Shown in pieces: positions 1 through 7,492 of a stretch of DNA of 12,380 bases. Source of the stretch: SAR324 cluster bacterium (GTDB lineage Bacteria; SAR324; NAC60-12). A program made the position numbers and the translations under genes. How positions within the stretch are numbered: position 1 is the first letter of the stretch; every line of letters starts with the position of its first letter. The notes under the pieces are model-generated. The model saw only the letters and a program-made list of their open reading frames with translations, was not told the DNA's origin and made no database searches. The stretch is from contig JAKUUF010000037.1 of NCBI GenBank assembly GCA_022448705.1, forward strand, positions 1 through 12,380, written 5' to 3'.

Positions 1-271
1 TGGGATAGTCTACCTTCAGCTTGCTTTTGATGGCCTTTGTGTCCTTATACTGACCATTTAAATCTGTATCTTCATAAGTTCCCTCAATAGTCGTTTTCAA
101 ACCAAAAAACGGTGTCACGTATCCAACCAGCAGCGAAGTTGAGTAACCACTGTCATCATTGGATCCCTCTACCAGCTTTTTCTTGCGGTCGATCTGCCAG
201 TTCCATGTTGTTTCCTTTTCAAGCTCTTTCTTTGCCTTCATAGTGTAGACGTTGTCCCTCGAGGCTCGTTT
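1..271 (-). pseudogene. In-frame continuation of the exported barrel-like protein after a TAA stop (runs off the left edge)
   Basis: Directly after the TAA at 274..272 the same reading frame stays open for 90 codons to the window edge. The first ATG in this stretch is at 241..239. The translation contains WNWQIDRKKKL, then STSLLVGYVTPFFGLKTTIEG, then a tyrosine- and aspartate-rich stretch. These alternate polar and hydrophobic residues like outer-membrane beta-strands and match the style of the protein upstream of the stop. No good Shine-Dalgarno sequence precedes the ATG at 241; the nearest GAGG is 15 nt away. I therefore read this as the rest of a broken gene, or one with a single-base sequence error, rather than an independent gene. 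A separately translated protein starting at 241 remains possible. No family is recognised. Confidence 0.5.
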
Positions 272-982
272 TTATTTTTTGGAAAGGCTGTCTCTGGGAG
301 AAGTTGATTCCGGTACATCTCTGGTTCCTGCTTCATTAGTTCCAATAGACAGGGTGAAGTCTCCTGCCCAGCTTGCGCGCTCCTCCCACTCAATACTGAC
401 CTGCTTAAACAATACTTCCTTGGACTCAAACTGGCCGTCGTGATGCTGATCTCCCATCAGAACTCCACGCAGATAAATGCTGGAGTCATCCATCACATCG
501 AAACGATAAGAAGGCACAAATAAAATGCTTGAAGAAAATGCTTTGGATTTTGTGTCGTTGTCTTCTTTCGTTTCAATGTTGTCATTTATTTTGTTTCCAA
601 TAATGCTGATCAGCTGAAAACTGTCTCCGAGCTTTGCCTTTCTAAGCAATTCGGGAGTTTCATATACCAGCCTGAGTGTTTTCTTTGCTTCTCCGTTCAG
701 GGTTTTGACATATACTACAAAATTATTTACACCGAAGTTAAGCATGTATGGGAACTTCAGCCAAACAAGGCTTGCGTCCTTTGGAAATTTCTGCGGCTTA
801 CCCCTTACAGTAACTTCCTGGATCGGACTGTAGGTACTGATCTGAATTTTGAGGACGCCTTTCTGCTCTTCTACTTTCTCCGGTGATAAACTGAAAATCA
901 GGATCTCTGCTTCATCCTCTGCAGACACAGCAAACTGCGGGGTTAGCACGCACAGAAGCAGCAAGAGCAGAACTGCTCTCAT
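272..982 (-). CDS. Exported beta-rich protein of unknown function, probable outer-membrane barrel, apparently truncated by TAA
   Basis: The product is 236 residues. Residues 1-21 form a signal peptide: Met-Arg, a run of leucines, then a VSA site before Glu22. Cys11 lies inside the leucine run without a small residue before it, so a lipoprotein is unlikely. Residues about 27-108 are beta-rich with a GVNNFVVYV strand and could be an Ig-like domain, which is inference. From about residue 118 the sequence has alternating strands (SSSILFVPSYRFDV, SSIYLRGVLM, VSIEWEERASW) separated by acidic turns, as in outer-membrane barrels. The frame could extend upstream to an ATG at 1231, but that part looks non-coding and would put the signal peptide inside the protein, so ATG 982 is chosen. 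No clear Shine-Dalgarno precedes it. The TAA at 274..272 follows Lys-Lys within AAA AAA TAA AAA, and the frame is open beyond it. The function is not recognised. Confidence 0.6.
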   Translation of the reverse strand: MRAVLLLLLLCVLTPQFAVSAEDEAEILIFSLSPEKVEEQKGVLKIQISTYSPIQEVTVRGKPQKFPKDASLVWLKFPYMLNFGVNNFVVYVKTLNGEAKKTLRLVYETPELLRKAKLGDSFQLISIIGNKINDNIETKEDNDTKSKAFSSSILFVPSYRFDVMDDSSIYLRGVLMGDQHHDGQFESKEVLFKQVSIEWEERASWAGDFTLSIGTNEAGTRDVPESTSPRDSLSKK

Positions 983-1089
983 GCTTGTGCATGCATTTGT
1001 GTATTTAACCCTCTGAGCAATTTGAAAGTAATATCCCTCTCCTGCAGGGCGATACACCTCCGCTTTTAGCGGGAATGACATCAAATAAG

Positions 1090-1113
1090 AAAGCATTTTC
1101 CTAGCAATGCTTT
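1090..1113 (-). terminator. Perfect 8-bp stem-loop downstream of pgi, weak terminator candidate
   Basis: The arms are AAAGCATT (1090-1097) and AATGCTTT (1106-1113) with an 8-nt loop. On the minus strand the 3' arm ends in TTT and is followed by CTTATTTG, a poor T tract. The stem is AT-rich with only two G-C pairs and lies about 190 nt past the pgi stop. It could end the pgi transcript weakly or be a chance palindrome. Confidence 0.25.
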
Positions 1114-1121
1114 TTACCTGC

Positions 1122-1150
1122 AAACTAAGGCATTTTGTTCGAATTGTCAA
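1122..1150 (-). promoter_or_regulatory. Weak sigma70-like promoter candidate for the exported-protein gene
   Basis: A consensus TTGACA at 1150..1145 is followed after 17 nt by TAGTTT (1127..1122), which matches only three of six positions of TATAAT. It lies about 140 nt upstream of the ATG at 982. The -10 is poor and it falls just upstream of the 1090-1113 stem, so this is a tentative call. Confidence 0.2.
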
Positions 1151-1301
1151 TCCGTAAAAGCAGTTCATTATGGTAAATACAGGCAAGGTCATCAGCAATT
1201 GTATCTGCTTTGGAGAGAACATCGTTACCATCAGTTATCAGGCACCCGTTTTCGTTAATAAAACAAGGCAGAACAGTTTCAGCTGCAGACTTAATTGCTT
1301 G

Positions 1302-2888
1302 CTAAATGCATGCCTGAAAAAAGGAAGAAAACTGGTCCTTTCCTGGAAATTTGAGAACCCTTCGGTTGGCGGCAAGGTGTTGCAGAAGTTTGTAAACAGT
1401 TTCTGCTTTTCCGCTTTCTTCAAGTGCATCAGAAATTGTAACGGCATCGAATTTTTGCCCGGGGTTTGACTTGAGATAGTTTTGTATTTTAACTGAAAGT
1501 TTTATCACATCGCCCGCGGCGAGTTTTCCTGCTTCTACGCCCGGCTGGTGATATGCGTTAAGTCCAATTAAATTTGCATACAGGCCCACGGCACGCTCGA
1601 ACAGTGCAATCAAGGCCCCCAGTGTTTGAGAATTTAGTTCTTCTAGCGTTATGGTTAGTGATGCGCGTCCTTTTTGAAAAAGAGCGTCGCGAGTTCCAAG
1701 CAGAAAACCCTGCAGGAAATCTCCAGAGGTGACTTCGGGTTCAACCTCAATGCTGTGATGTTCTCTGTCCTTGAGGACTTCAATGAATGCCACAAAAAAA
1801 TCGTCGGGACCGTCTCGCAGCTGCTGACCAATGGAATGCTGGTCAGTTGATCCCTTGCTGCCGTAAACTGTCAGCCCGTGATTTACAGTTTTGCCTTTAA
1901 GATCTTTTTCCTTCCCCACGGACTCCATAACCAGCTGCTGCAGGTATGGACTTAAATAAATCAGCCTGTCTTTGTAAGGCAGCATTACCATTGCCTTTTG
2001 GCCTCTGCCTCCGCCCGCATGATGCAACATCCAAGCCAGTACAGCAGCAGGATTTTCCGTAATTTTGACACGGCGAGTCAGCTCATCCATAATTTTTGCA
2101 CCGTTCAAAAGACTGCTGATATTCACACCTAGTAAAGTTGCTGGAAGCAGGCCCACTGCGGAAAGAATTGAAGTCCGTCCACCTACCCAGTCCCACATTG
2201 GAAAACATCCCAGCCAGTTCTCTCTTGAGGCAAGCTGAGCAAGCTGACTGTTTTCTCCGCTGACGGCAACAGCATGTCTGGCAAAATCAAGTCCGGCGCT
2301 GCTGCAGCATTCTCGAACTTCAATCATGGCGTTGCGTGTTTCCAGGGTGCCACCTGATTTGGAAATTATGAGTATCAGTGTTTCTGCCAAACCTTTGCCG
2401 ATTGAGGCAATCACCCGGTCCATTCCATCAGGGTCAGTGTTGTCTATAAAATAAAACCGCATAGGGTTACCTTGTGAACCAAGAGCGCTGTGAATTAACT
2501 GAGGCCCCAGTGCTGAGCCTCCCATTCCAAGAGACAGCACATTACGGAATTGTGCAGATTTCTGAGGTTTTATCTTTTTCTGATGAATGTCTGCTGCAAA
2601 TTGCTGGATATTATCCAGGGTACTGTTTATTTGATTTTGAATTTTTTCAGTAGGAGCCAAGGCCGGGTTTCTCAGCCAGTAATGTCCAACCATTTGATTT
2701 TCGTCAGGATTTGCAATTGCTCCTTTTTCCAGCTCCTGCATTTGCTCGAAGGCAATGCTGAATTTTTCCTGCAGTGAATCCGGAAGCTTGTCAGGGGCAT
2801 TCATCCGTGAGGTGTCAATAGACATACCCAGCTCAGGCATTTGCAGGCAATGTTGCTGAAAATAATTCCAGGAGGGGGTTTTGCTCAT
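1302..2888 (-). CDS. pgi: Glucose-6-phosphate isomerase
   Basis: This enzyme interconverts glucose 6-phosphate and fructose 6-phosphate in the cytoplasm, in glycolysis and gluconeogenesis. The 528-residue product has the two sugar isomerase (SIS) domains. Visible landmarks are GMGGSALGP at 121-129, the phosphate-binding SKSGGTLET at 176-184, and DWVGGRTS at 233-240, which resembles the first PGI signature. MESVGK holds the likely catalytic Glu322, QHS holds His351, and NAYHQPGVEAGK at 444-455 is the second signature and contains the catalytic lysine Lys455. All expected catalytic residues are present. The GGRTS form resembles PGIs of cyanobacteria and other non-enteric bacteria. The ATG at 2888 lies 18 nt after the glycosyltransferase stop and has no clear Shine-Dalgarno, so co-transcription with that gene is likely. 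The end is normal and no frameshift is seen. Confidence 0.97.
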   Translation of the reverse strand: MSKTPSWNYFQQHCLQMPELGMSIDTSRMNAPDKLPDSLQEKFSIAFEQMQELEKGAIANPDENQMVGHYWLRNPALAPTEKIQNQINSTLDNIQQFAADIHQKKIKPQKSAQFRNVLSLGMGGSALGPQLIHSALGSQGNPMRFYFIDNTDPDGMDRVIASIGKGLAETLILIISKSGGTLETRNAMIEVRECCSSAGLDFARHAVAVSGENSQLAQLASRENWLGCFPMWDWVGGRTSILSAVGLLPATLLGVNISSLLNGAKIMDELTRRVKITENPAAVLAWMLHHAGGGRGQKAMVMLPYKDRLIYLSPYLQQLVMESVGKEKDLKGKTVNHGLTVYGSKGSTDQHSIGQQLRDGPDDFFVAFIEVLKDREHHSIEVEPEVTSGDFLQGFLLGTRDALFQKGRASLTITLEELNSQTLGALIALFERAVGLYANLIGLNAYHQPGVEAGKLAAGDVIKLSVKIQNYLKSNPGQKFDAVTISDALEESGKAETVYKLLQHLAANRRVLKFPGKDQFSSFFQACI

Positions 2889-2906
2889 GAGGCGTGTTTT
2901 ATCGAA

Positions 2907-3965
2907 TTATGTTTGCAATTCTTTTAATCTTTGATTGCATAATACTTCTGTAATTTCCAAGTCAGTTAGCTTCTGCAGACATCCGCCATACGGACATTTT
3001 TTTAACTGGCAAGTCTCAGCTCCGTCAAGCTTTGGTGTCACTACCCATTGCTGCTGATCGTAAGGACCCCAGCGGTCCGGAGTGTGCGGTTTTGCAGGAC
3101 AGAAAAACCCCAGCAGCGGAGTTCCAGCCGCATTTGCCAGGTGCAAAGGTCCGGTGCTGCTGGTGACAAGCAGGGAAGAATTCCGGATCACAGAAAATAA
3201 TTCTGCCAGTGAAAAACGTCCTGCTGCTTTTTTCACCCGTTCTTCCGGGAATCCGGCTGCAAGTTCATTGACCAGGTTTTCCTCTTCGGAAATGCCAGTC
3301 AGCAAAACTGTCCAGCTGGTATTTTCTAGCAGCAGTCGAATTATAAGTATGTATTGCTCAGCATTCAAGTTTGGCGCGGAATCACCGCTTCCGGGATGAA
3401 CAATTGCGTAGTCCGGACAATTCAGTTCCCTGCTGAATTCTTCCCACCATGATTCCGGAGTCCACTTTTTAAACTTGTATTCAGGCTGTTTAATCTGTTC
3501 AGGCAGCAGCGAATCAAGCAGGGAAAGATTGTATTCGGACTCATGTTTGCGGCAGTCCTTTCGATGTTCATAGATACGTTTGTTCAGCAGGAATGAATAC
3601 CAGCGAAAACCTGTACCAATTCGGAGGGGAATTTTTGCCAACCACAAAGCGAAGGCTAATTCGGGCCTGGGATAAAACAGCATTACCACGTCAAAATTAA
3701 GATTTCCCAGTTGATTACCAAGCTTCAGCACTCCCTGCCATCCTCTGTGTGGACCTTCAGGCTCATAAGTCAGCAACAGGTCGATTCCCTCATACTGCTC
3801 TATAAGTGGAACAGTATAGGGCTGTGCAAGAAATGAGATAAACGCGTCGGGGTATTTTTTGCGTAATGCCGTTACCGCAGGCAGAGTCAGAATAGTGTCA
3901 CCTACCCGGTCTGTGCGGACCAGCAGAAAACGTTTAGGAGTTTCGGTGTAAGAATTTTGGGGCAT
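2907..3965 (-). CDS. Glycosyltransferase family 9 (lipopolysaccharide heptosyltransferase-like)
   Basis: The 352-residue product matches the ADP-heptose:LPS heptosyltransferase fold (GT9, GT-B). The N-terminal half has the acceptor-side motif LLVRTDRVGD (residues 14-23, with the conserved Asp23) followed by a Leu-Pro-Ala helix. The C-terminal half has the nucleotide-sugar motif VHPGSGDSAPN at 189-199 and SSTGPLHLANAAGTP at 269-283. Near the end are three closely spaced cysteines (CQLKKCPYGGC, 319-329), a feature I associate with this family. It probably transfers a heptose or similar sugar to lipid A core or another envelope glycan at the inner face of the cytoplasmic membrane. The exact donor cannot be told from sequence, so no waa symbol is given. 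It starts 30 nt after sdhB, with pgi 18 nt downstream. No strong Shine-Dalgarno is visible at the ATG. Confidence 0.9.
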   Translation of the reverse strand: MPQNSYTETPKRFLLVRTDRVGDTILTLPAVTALRKKYPDAFISFLAQPYTVPLIEQYEGIDLLLTYEPEGPHRGWQGVLKLGNQLGNLNFDVVMLFYPRPELAFALWLAKIPLRIGTGFRWYSFLLNKRIYEHRKDCRKHESEYNLSLLDSLLPEQIKQPEYKFKKWTPESWWEEFSRELNCPDYAIVHPGSGDSAPNLNAEQYILIIRLLLENTSWTVLLTGISEEENLVNELAAGFPEERVKKAAGRFSLAELFSVIRNSSLLVTSSTGPLHLANAAGTPLLGFFCPAKPHTPDRWGPYDQQQWVVTPKLDGAETCQLKKCPYGGCLQKLTDLEITEVLCNQRLKELQT

Positions 3966-3995
3966 GCAGGCATTTTATGGTTTGCTAAAATTGCA

Positions 3996-4742
3996 CTATG
4001 CCTTAAAGATATTCCGCCATATTTTGCCTGAAACCTGGCGACCAATTTCTGCAATCGATTCAGTGAGCGGAATGGATTTCGGGCAGACCTCAACACAGTT
4101 TTGCGCGTTCCCGCAATCAGATATTCCACCTTCCTGCATGAGGGTATCCAGACGCTGATCAGTAATGTTCTTTCCAGTGTGATGCATGTTGAAGAGGCGT
4201 GCCTGGCTGATTGCTGCCGCACCAAGGAAGTTATTTTTCTGAGTGTATTGGGGGCATGCTTCCACACAGCAGCCGCAGGTCATGCATTCAGACAGTTTGT
4301 AGGCAACTTCCTGTATGCTTTGTGATTCACGGTCTCCGGGACCAAGGTCATGATAGCCGTCTGCGGTGACCCATGCCTGTACTTTTTTCAGTGCCTCAAA
4401 CATTCTTGAACGATCAACGATTAAATCTCTTATAACCGGAAATTTACTCATTGGCTCTAATGTTATTGGTTTTTCCAATTTATCTATTAATGCACTGCAT
4501 GCCTGATGCACCTTTCCGTTTATCACCATTGTACAGGACCCGCAAACTTCTTCCAGGCAGTTGCTGTCCCAGACAACTGGAGCTACCTTCTCTCCCTTCG
4601 AGTTTTCCGGTTTAGTCCGAATGTCCATCAAACAGGAAATTACATTTGAATTAGGAATATATGGAATGACGAAATTTTCCCAGTATGGACTCGATTCAGC
4701 AGTATTCTGGCGCTTGATTTTGAAAGTTACAGTATCTGACAT
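3996..4742 (-). CDS. sdhB: Succinate dehydrogenase / fumarate reductase iron-sulfur subunit
   Basis: This subunit passes electrons from the FAD of SdhA to quinone through three clusters. The N-terminal ferredoxin domain has Cys62, Cys67, Cys70 and Cys82 for [2Fe-2S], in the NCLEEVCGSCTM context typical of B-type enzymes. The C-terminal domain has Cys153, Cys156, Cys159 and Cys163 in CMTCGCCVEACP, plus Cys210, Cys216 and Cys220, for the [4Fe-4S] and [3Fe-4S] clusters. The product is 248 residues, normal for the family. I chose ATG 4742 over an in-frame TTG at 4748 because GAGG at 4754..4751 sits 8 nt before the ATG and only 2 nt before the TTG. That Shine-Dalgarno overlaps the sdhA stop codon, suggesting coupled translation. 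The enzyme could act as succinate dehydrogenase or as fumarate reductase; sequence alone does not decide. Confidence 0.96.
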   Translation of the reverse strand: MSDTVTFKIKRQNTAESSPYWENFVIPYIPNSNVISCLMDIRTKPENSKGEKVAPVVWDSNCLEEVCGSCTMVINGKVHQACSALIDKLEKPITLEPMSKFPVIRDLIVDRSRMFEALKKVQAWVTADGYHDLGPGDRESQSIQEVAYKLSECMTCGCCVEACPQYTQKNNFLGAAAISQARLFNMHHTGKNITDQRLDTLMQEGGISDCGNAQNCVEVCPKSIPLTESIAEIGRQVSGKIWRNIFKA

Positions 4743-4750
4743 TTTCAATT

Positions 4751-4754
4751 CCTC
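4751..4754 (-). promoter_or_regulatory. Shine-Dalgarno of sdhB overlapping the sdhA stop
   Basis: GAGG lies 8 nt upstream of the ATG at 4742 and shares bases with the TGA stop of sdhA (4755..4753). It decides the sdhB start and suggests that ribosomes finishing sdhA load directly onto sdhB. Confidence 0.6.
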
Positions 4755-6705
4755 AGTTATATTTTCGTGGACGTGGAGAAATGAGTGATGTGTCTACATC
4801 CTCATAAGAAATTTCCGGACCACCTTCTGAACCTGAAGTTCCATTTTTATATTCGGCAATTGTTGTTTTTAGCCACTTTTCATTGTTTTCAGCAAATCGT
4901 TTCATGTAGGCTAAATGCTGCTGATCAAAGGCACTTTCATTTAAATTACCGTCTGCTTTCTGCTTTTCAAATTCGAGGTATGTCTCAGGCTGGAAATCAT
5001 CCGGCTGCTTGAGATCAAACTCAGGTTTGTAGTGTGATCCACGGAATTCATCCCTCATCAGGGCACCTTTAGTGATTACCTTGGAAAGCTGGATCATGTT
5101 CCAGAGCTGATTGATGAAACTTGGGACTGGATTGGACCAGTCAGTGGTGTCCAGACAGGTTATATTTTTCCAGCGAGACTCAAATTCATTGATTTTGTCC
5201 AGAGTCGCTTCCAGCTTGGAATTTTGGCGCACAATCAGAACATTGGTAATCATCTGCTCAGCAAGTTCCCGATGCAGGGAATAAGGATTCTCACTTCCAT
5301 TCATTTTATTAATATCTGAAAATCTCTCCTGCCATTGCCTGCTTGCATCATCAAACACTTTTTGAGGGTGATCCTCAGCTGCTTCCGGAAGATTTTTTAC
5401 ATAATTGATAACTCCCGGACTCATCATCAGCCCTGTATAAATGCAGCTCAAAAGGGAGTTTGCCCCAAGCCTGTTGCCGCCATGATACTGATAGTCTGCT
5501 TCTCCGGCGGCATAAAGACCAGTTATGGAAGTCATTTGATTGTTTGGTGACTGGTAGTCAATCAAGCCATCTGAAGTGGGTGTATAATCCGTCCAGATTC
5601 CACCCATTGAATAATGCACTGCAGGAAAAATTTCCATCGGTTCCACTCGGGGATCCACACCTGTGAATTTTTCGTATATCTCCAGAATACCTCCGAGTCT
5701 CCGATTCAGAAATTCAGGAGTATGATGTGTCAAGTCCAGGTAAACTTTCATTTCACCTTTAACTCCCAGGCCCTCGTTTACACAAATGTCATATATTTCA
5801 CGTGCACCTACATCACGTGGAACAAGATTGCCGTAAAGCGGGTAGCGTTCTTCAAGAAAATAAAATCTTTCTTTTTCAGGAATATCTTTTGGTGATCTGG
5901 AATCTCCGGCTTTCCGTGGTACCCAGATTCGACCTCCTTCACCGCGGGCGGACTCGCTCATTAAGCGCAATTTATCACGTCCAGGAATTGCAGAGGGATG
6001 GATTTGAATGAACTCGCCGTTGCCGTATTTCGCTCCTTGCAGATAAGCTGAAGTAGTAGCTGTTCCGGTACAGACCATGGAATTAGTTGAACGCCCGTAA
6101 ACGAGCCCAGGCCCGCCAGTTGCCAGGATGACTGCGTCACCCTTGAGTGCCATTATTTCTCCGGTGCGGAGATTGTGTATGACTGCACCGACACATCGGC
6201 CATCATTATTGAGCACGGCACCAAGGTATTCGTGCCACTCCATTTTTTCAACAATGCCCTGCACCTCAAAGTGCCGAACCTGCTCATCTAAAGCATATAA
6301 TAATTGCTGTCCTGTGGTTGCTCCTGCGAAGGCTGTACGGTGGTAGAGTGTGCCTCCAAATCTGCGGAAATCCAGATTTCCTTCAGGAGTACGGTTGAAA
6401 GTAACTCCCAGCCGGTCCATCAGGTTGATGATGTATGGTGCATGGTGACACATGTCTTTGCAGAGCGGCTGATTTGCCAGAAAGTCACCACCTTTGACTG
6501 TATCATAAAAATGGATGTCCGGAGAGTCACCTTCTCCTTTAATATTGACGGCACCATTTATTCCTCCCTGAGCACACACAGAGTGTGAGCGTTTAACAGG
6601 TTGAAATGAAACCAGCAGCACGGACATTCCAAGTTCAGCAATTTTCATGGCGGCTGCAAGACCGGCTAATCCTCCTCCAACTACAATAACACGTTGTTTG
6701 CTCAT
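4753..6705 (-). CDS. sdhA: Succinate dehydrogenase / fumarate reductase flavoprotein subunit
   Basis: This is the catalytic subunit that oxidises succinate to fumarate, or the reverse, on the cytoplasmic side of the membrane. The 650-residue product has the FAD-binding motif GGGLAG at 10-15 and SHSVCAQGG, with His41 as the likely covalent FAD attachment residue. Substrate-domain motifs are LYHRTAFAG (120-128), IHPSAIPG (235-242), SESARGEGGR (250-259) and NLVPRDVGAR (293-302, with Arg297 as the likely catalytic arginine). HYSMGG and GANSLLSC follow later. The C-terminal part has the expected helical region and a basic tail. The open frame extends upstream into sdhC, but ATG 6705, 14 nt after the sdhC stop, gives the normal N-terminus. 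The close match to Bacillus-like B-type flavoproteins fits the sdhC-A-B order. AAGAG about 7 nt upstream is a weak Shine-Dalgarno. Confidence 0.97.
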   Translation of the reverse strand: MSKQRVIVVGGGLAGLAAAMKIAELGMSVLLVSFQPVKRSHSVCAQGGINGAVNIKGEGDSPDIHFYDTVKGGDFLANQPLCKDMCHHAPYIINLMDRLGVTFNRTPEGNLDFRRFGGTLYHRTAFAGATTGQQLLYALDEQVRHFEVQGIVEKMEWHEYLGAVLNNDGRCVGAVIHNLRTGEIMALKGDAVILATGGPGLVYGRSTNSMVCTGTATTSAYLQGAKYGNGEFIQIHPSAIPGRDKLRLMSESARGEGGRIWVPRKAGDSRSPKDIPEKERFYFLEERYPLYGNLVPRDVGAREIYDICVNEGLGVKGEMKVYLDLTHHTPEFLNRRLGGILEIYEKFTGVDPRVEPMEIFPAVHYSMGGIWTDYTPTSDGLIDYQSPNNQMTSITGLYAAGEADYQYHGGNRLGANSLLSCIYTGLMMSPGVINYVKNLPEAAEDHPQKVFDDASRQWQERFSDINKMNGSENPYSLHRELAEQMITNVLIVRQNSKLEATLDKINEFESRWKNITCLDTTDWSNPVPSFINQLWNMIQLSKVITKGALMRDEFRGSHYKPEFDLKQPDDFQPETYLEFEKQKADGNLNESAFDQQHLAYMKRFAENNEKWLKTTIAEYKNGTSGSEGGPEISYEDVDTSLISPRPRKYN

Positions 6706-6719
6706 CAATATTGCTCTTG

Positions 6720-7337
6720 TTACCAGATTGCCGCCAGCGCGTAAAAGGCGCTTGCAGTTAAAATAATAAATACCAAAAAGCTGAAAGAGCGAACCCTTTT
6801 CTGAGAAGTTGGTGTCAGTGCAATACCCCAGGTCATGCAAAATGTGTTGAGGCCATTGGCAAAGTGAAATACTGCTCCAAGCACACCAAGCAAATAAACA
6901 GTCTTAGTCAGCATTCCGGTTTCCGGGTCTGCAAAGCCGCTTGACAGGTGTTCAAAATGGGTTCCCCAAGTACCGGCAATCCACGGACCCAGCTTGGCAT
7001 TCCAGACATGTGCGATTATGAAAAGCAGTACACCTATGCCGCTAATGCGCTGCAGCCAGTAAAGCAGATGCGAGAAATAAGTGTAGGAAGGCTGTACTTT
7101 GTTCTCAAAAACCAGAAGGACCCCCAGGAGAGAATGAAATAAAAGAGGGATATAAACAACAATGACTAAGGCCCAGGTTGCAAGAGGACTGTCATAGAAG
7201 CTATTGACCTCGTTATTATATATTTCTGCACCGTAGTGAAGATATAGCTGCAAATAGAGGTGGTATACAAGAAAAAGCCCGACAGGCACGACACCTGTTA
7301 AACTGTGTATTCTCCGTAAAAGAAAATGCGAGTCCAT
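6720..7337 (-). CDS. sdhC: Succinate dehydrogenase / fumarate reductase cytochrome b subunit (B-type, diheme)
   Basis: This membrane anchor carries the hemes and quinone site that link SdhAB to the quinone pool. The 205-residue product has five hydrophobic segments, roughly residues 13-33, 54-77, 98-113, 146-165 and 185-204, as in the Bacillus subtilis and Wolinella cytochrome b family. His26, His68, His110 and His158 lie in four of them, close to the four heme-ligand histidines known in B. subtilis SdhC (28, 70, 113, 155). This supports a two-heme anchor, typically paired with menaquinone; the quinone type is inference. There is no SdhD, as expected for this type. The ATG at 7337 gives the usual start (MDSHFLLRRIHSLTG), though no good Shine-Dalgarno is visible. 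sdhA begins 14 nt after the stop. Confidence 0.95.
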   Translation of the reverse strand: MDSHFLLRRIHSLTGVVPVGLFLVYHLYLQLYLHYGAEIYNNEVNSFYDSPLATWALVIVVYIPLLFHSLLGVLLVFENKVQPSYTYFSHLLYWLQRISGIGVLLFIIAHVWNAKLGPWIAGTWGTHFEHLSSGFADPETGMLTKTVYLLGVLGAVFHFANGLNTFCMTWGIALTPTSQKRVRSFSFLVFIILTASAFYALAAIW

Positions 7338-7411
7338 ATGTCACAGATCAAATTAGATAAAACTTTGAACCTTCAAGCAGAACACAGTACTCACTATATC
7401 ATGAAGGCGAG

Positions 7412-7427
7412 TCAACTATAAAGTTGA
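7412..7427. promoter_or_regulatory. Operator-like palindrome upstream of sdhC
   Basis: TCAACT (7412-7417) and AGTTGA (7422-7427) form a perfect 6-bp inverted repeat around a 4-nt AT centre, 75 nt before the sdhC ATG. A TATAGT hexamer (7398..7393) lies just downstream on the minus strand, but no good -35 is spaced to it. The repeat could be a regulator binding site controlling sdhCAB or a small RNA hairpin. It is too short to be certain. Confidence 0.25.
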
Positions 7428-7449
7428 TATTTATATGATTTTTGGGCAG

Positions 7450-7492
7450 AGCTGATTGTATTATACCTGTAATTAAACAGGATTTATCAGCT
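7450..7492 (-). terminator. Nested stem-loop at the rpsT 3' end
   Basis: An outer 7-bp inverted repeat (AGCTGAT/ATCAGCT, arms 7486-7492 and 7450-7456) encloses an inner 5-bp stem (CCTGT/ACAGG, arms 7477-7481 and 7466-7470) with a 6-nt loop. The outer arm spans the rpsT stop codon at 7489..7487. No T run follows, so it is not a classical intrinsic terminator. It may protect the transcript end or separate rpsT from sdhC. A TATAAT at 7464..7459 lies between the stems but lacks a good -35. Confidence 0.35.

Larger units (their letters stand above)
983..1301. other. Gap of about 320 bp between pgi and the exported-protein gene, no gene seen
   Basis: No convincing coding sequence is present on either strand. 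The minus frame is open, but its translation lacks family features and precedes a clear signal peptide. The plus-strand reading frame across here runs antisense into pgi. The gap contains an 8-bp perfect stem (1090-1113) and a TTGACA hexamer on the minus strand (1150..1145), which may separate the pgi transcript from the leftmost gene. Confidence 0.5.

Noticed and set aside
983..1231. N-terminal extension of the exported protein to an ATG at 1231
   Set aside because: It would place a clear signal peptide in mid-protein, and the added residues look like translated non-coding DNA.
1170..1469. Plus-strand open frame of 99 codons
   Set aside because: It runs antisense into the 3' end of pgi and has no family features.
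3902..4267. Minus-strand open frame of 121 codons overlapping sdhB
   Set aside because: It is an out-of-frame shadow of sdhB and the glycosyltransferase start, both supported by conserved motifs.
6706..6840. Longer SdhA start at 6840
   Set aside because: The extension reads through the end of sdhC in another frame; ATG 6705 gives the normal flavoprotein N-terminus.
7459..7464. Perfect TATAAT between rpsT and sdhC
   Set aside because: No acceptable -35 lies 16-18 nt upstream and the extended -10 is missing, so it is not called a promoter.
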